Assembly: GCA_029861795.1 (NCBI GenBank)
Contig: JAOTYS010000068.1
Span: 1 to 14,698 of the forward strand
Source of the DNA: Gammaproteobacteria bacterium
GTDB taxonomy: Bacteria; Pseudomonadota; Gammaproteobacteria; Arenicellales; JAOTYS01
Length of the DNA: 14,698 nt
Direction: 5' to 3'
Position numbers and translations under genes: made by a program. The notes beneath the pieces are model-generated. The model saw nothing but the letters and a program-made list of their open reading frames with translations, was not told the DNA's origin and ran no database searches. Of this stretch, positions 13,704-14,698 are shown in pieces (position 1 is the stretch's first letter; each line of letters opens with the position of its first letter).

Positions 13704-14698
13704 TTACTCAACCAGTACAACATACGCCGCATACCTAGTTCCCGCCAGGCTCTCCTTTGGAATAAACCGTAACGCCGCAGAATTTACGCAGTACCGCAGA
13801 CCCGTTGGCTTGGGACCGTCTTTGAATACATGCCCAAGGTGCGAGTCGGCTAACTTACTCCTGATCTCGGTCCGCGGGAGGATAAGTTTGTAATCAGTTC
13901 GCGTCCTCACATGCGCTTGATCAATTGGCTTGGCGAAGCTGGGCCAACCGGTACCGGATTTATACTTATCGGTCGATGAGAACAGTGGCTCTCCCGAAAC
14001 AACGTCCACATAGATCCCTTCGCGCTCATTGTCCCAGTACTCATTGTGGAACGGACGCTCGGTACCATCTTTCTGAGTCACCTCGTACTGTAGCGGTGTG
14101 AGCCTCTTTTTTAACTCTTCATCTGACGGCTTCGAGTACTGAGACATGTTTTCCTGCTTTTTATATTTGCCTAGATCGATGTGCAGTTCGCTGCCCCATG
14201 TCTTTTCCAGATATTGATCCCGTCCTGACCCGAAGCGATAGAACTTGTAACGAACTGGATTTTTCTTGTAATAGTTCTGATGATATTCCTCGGCTTTATA
14301 GAAGCGCTCGAACGGTACGATCTCGAGCGCCACTGGCTGGTTGTAGCGGCCCGATTTATCGAGTTTCGCTAGAGAATGCTCGGCCGCCCGCTTCTGTGTC
14401 TCGTCGTGATAAAAGACGGCCGGGCGGTATTGGCGCCCGCGGTCAACAAATTGTCCTTCGGCATCTGTCGGGTCGACCTGACGCCACAACGACTGCAACA
14501 ACCCTTCATAGGAAATTTGCTCGGGATCATAGTAGACTTGTACGGCTTCGATATGTCCCGTCCTGCCAGCGGAGACCTGCTTGTAGGTTGGATTTGGGAC
14601 ATGTCCCCCGCTGTATCCGGAAATCACCTCCACAACACCCGGAAGCTTTTCAAAGTCCGATTCCACACACCAGAAACAACCACCGGCAAATGTGGCCA
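13704..14698 (-). CDS. msrAB: Peptide methionine sulfoxide reductase MsrA-MsrB fusion, 5'-truncated
   Basis: This enzyme repairs oxidised methionine in proteins: the MsrA part reduces the S-sulfoxide and the MsrB part the R-sulfoxide. The frame runs off the right edge. The GTG at 14666 is internal, because just upstream [11 protein letters not shown] holds the MsrA nucleophile Cys (codon 14676-14678). MsrA landmarks are [24 protein letters not shown] and [12 protein letters not shown]. After a short linker ([21 protein letters not shown]) the MsrB domain shows [30 protein letters not shown] and [11 protein letters not shown] with its catalytic Cys. The CxxC zinc motifs of many MsrBs are absent ([13 protein letters not shown]), so this is the metal-free form. 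The missing 5' end would show whether there is a signal peptide; export to the periplasm is common for such fusions but cannot be judged here. Confidence 0.95.
   Translation of the reverse strand, partial: ATFAGGCFWCVESDFEKLPGVVEVISGYSGGHVPNPTYKQVSAGRTGHIEAVQVYYDPEQISYEGLLQSLWRQVDPTDAEGQFVDRGRQYRPAVFYHDETQKRAAEHSLAKLDKSGRYNQPVALEIVPFERFYKAEEYHQNYYKKNPVRYKFYRFGSGRDQYLEKTWGSELHIDLGKYKKQENMSQYSKPSDEELKKRLTPLQYEVTQKDGTERPFHNEYWDNEREGIYVDVVSGEPLFSSTDKYKSGTGWPSFAKPIDQAHVRTRTDYKLILPRTEIRSKLADSHLGHVFKDGPKPTGLRYCVNSAALRFIPKESLAGTRYAAYVVLVE

Noticed and set aside
1..14698. CRISPR arrays, tRNA or rRNA genes, IS elements, phage or toxin-antitoxin genes
   Set aside because: I scanned both strands by eye for regular repeats, cloverleaf-like ends, transposase motifs and small paired toxin-like genes and saw nothing supportable.

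Overview
The window reads as a bacterial chromosome segment. Every gene is a bacterial family and Shine-Dalgarno sites of the AGGAGG type precede two of the genes. The gene set (family-1 sugar/polyol ABC importer, SDR dehydrogenase, phytanoyl-CoA dioxygenase-like enzyme, TSUP exporter, MsrA-MsrB fusion, secreted histidine phosphatase, DUF58 protein) points to a Gram-negative, proteobacterium-like organism, but no marker fixes the taxon. Gene density is low: several gaps of 200-530 bp hold no convincing gene, and at least three gene remnants are visible. This suggests a genome undergoing gene decay.

Left part (1-3912). The window opens inside an SGNH-type hydrolase/acyltransferase-like gene (2-697, +). 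Right after it lies what looks like the decayed C-terminus of an RraA-family protein (about 733-896, +). On the minus strand follows a lone DUF58 gene (1159-2103) with a damaged signature motif and no MoxR or BatA partners. A secreted histidine phosphatase (2343-2972, +) and an unrecognised 165-residue ORF (3415-3912, +) complete this part.

Middle part (3921-6953, minus). A 757-residue multi-Asp-box (sortilin/VPS10-like) beta-propeller protein lies downstream of a TSUP/TauE-like membrane permease on the same strand. A small hairpin overlaps the permease stop codon.

Right-centre part (7487-12512, minus). This is the most informative region. It looks like one original operon, in transcription order: a short unrecognised ORF, an SDR dehydrogenase, a small four-helix membrane protein, an ABC ATPase, a solute-binding protein, a MalF-like permease and a MalG-like permease. 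Three junctions are 4-base ATGA overlaps. Two members appear broken. The membrane protein is split by a 1-base frameshift in an A5 run, and the ATPase survives only as an N-terminal stub that ends before Walker A. The binding protein and both permeases look intact, so the importer would have to borrow an ATPase from elsewhere or be non-functional. A perfect 10-bp GC-rich stem-loop separates the binding-protein and permease genes.

Right end (12738-14698). A phytanoyl-CoA dioxygenase-family gene (+) diverges from the operon, and the space between them holds inverted repeats. A methionine sulfoxide reductase MsrA-MsrB fusion (minus) is cut by the right edge just upstream of its GCFWC active site. 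I found no tRNA, rRNA, CRISPR array, insertion sequence or recognisable new defence or biosynthetic system.
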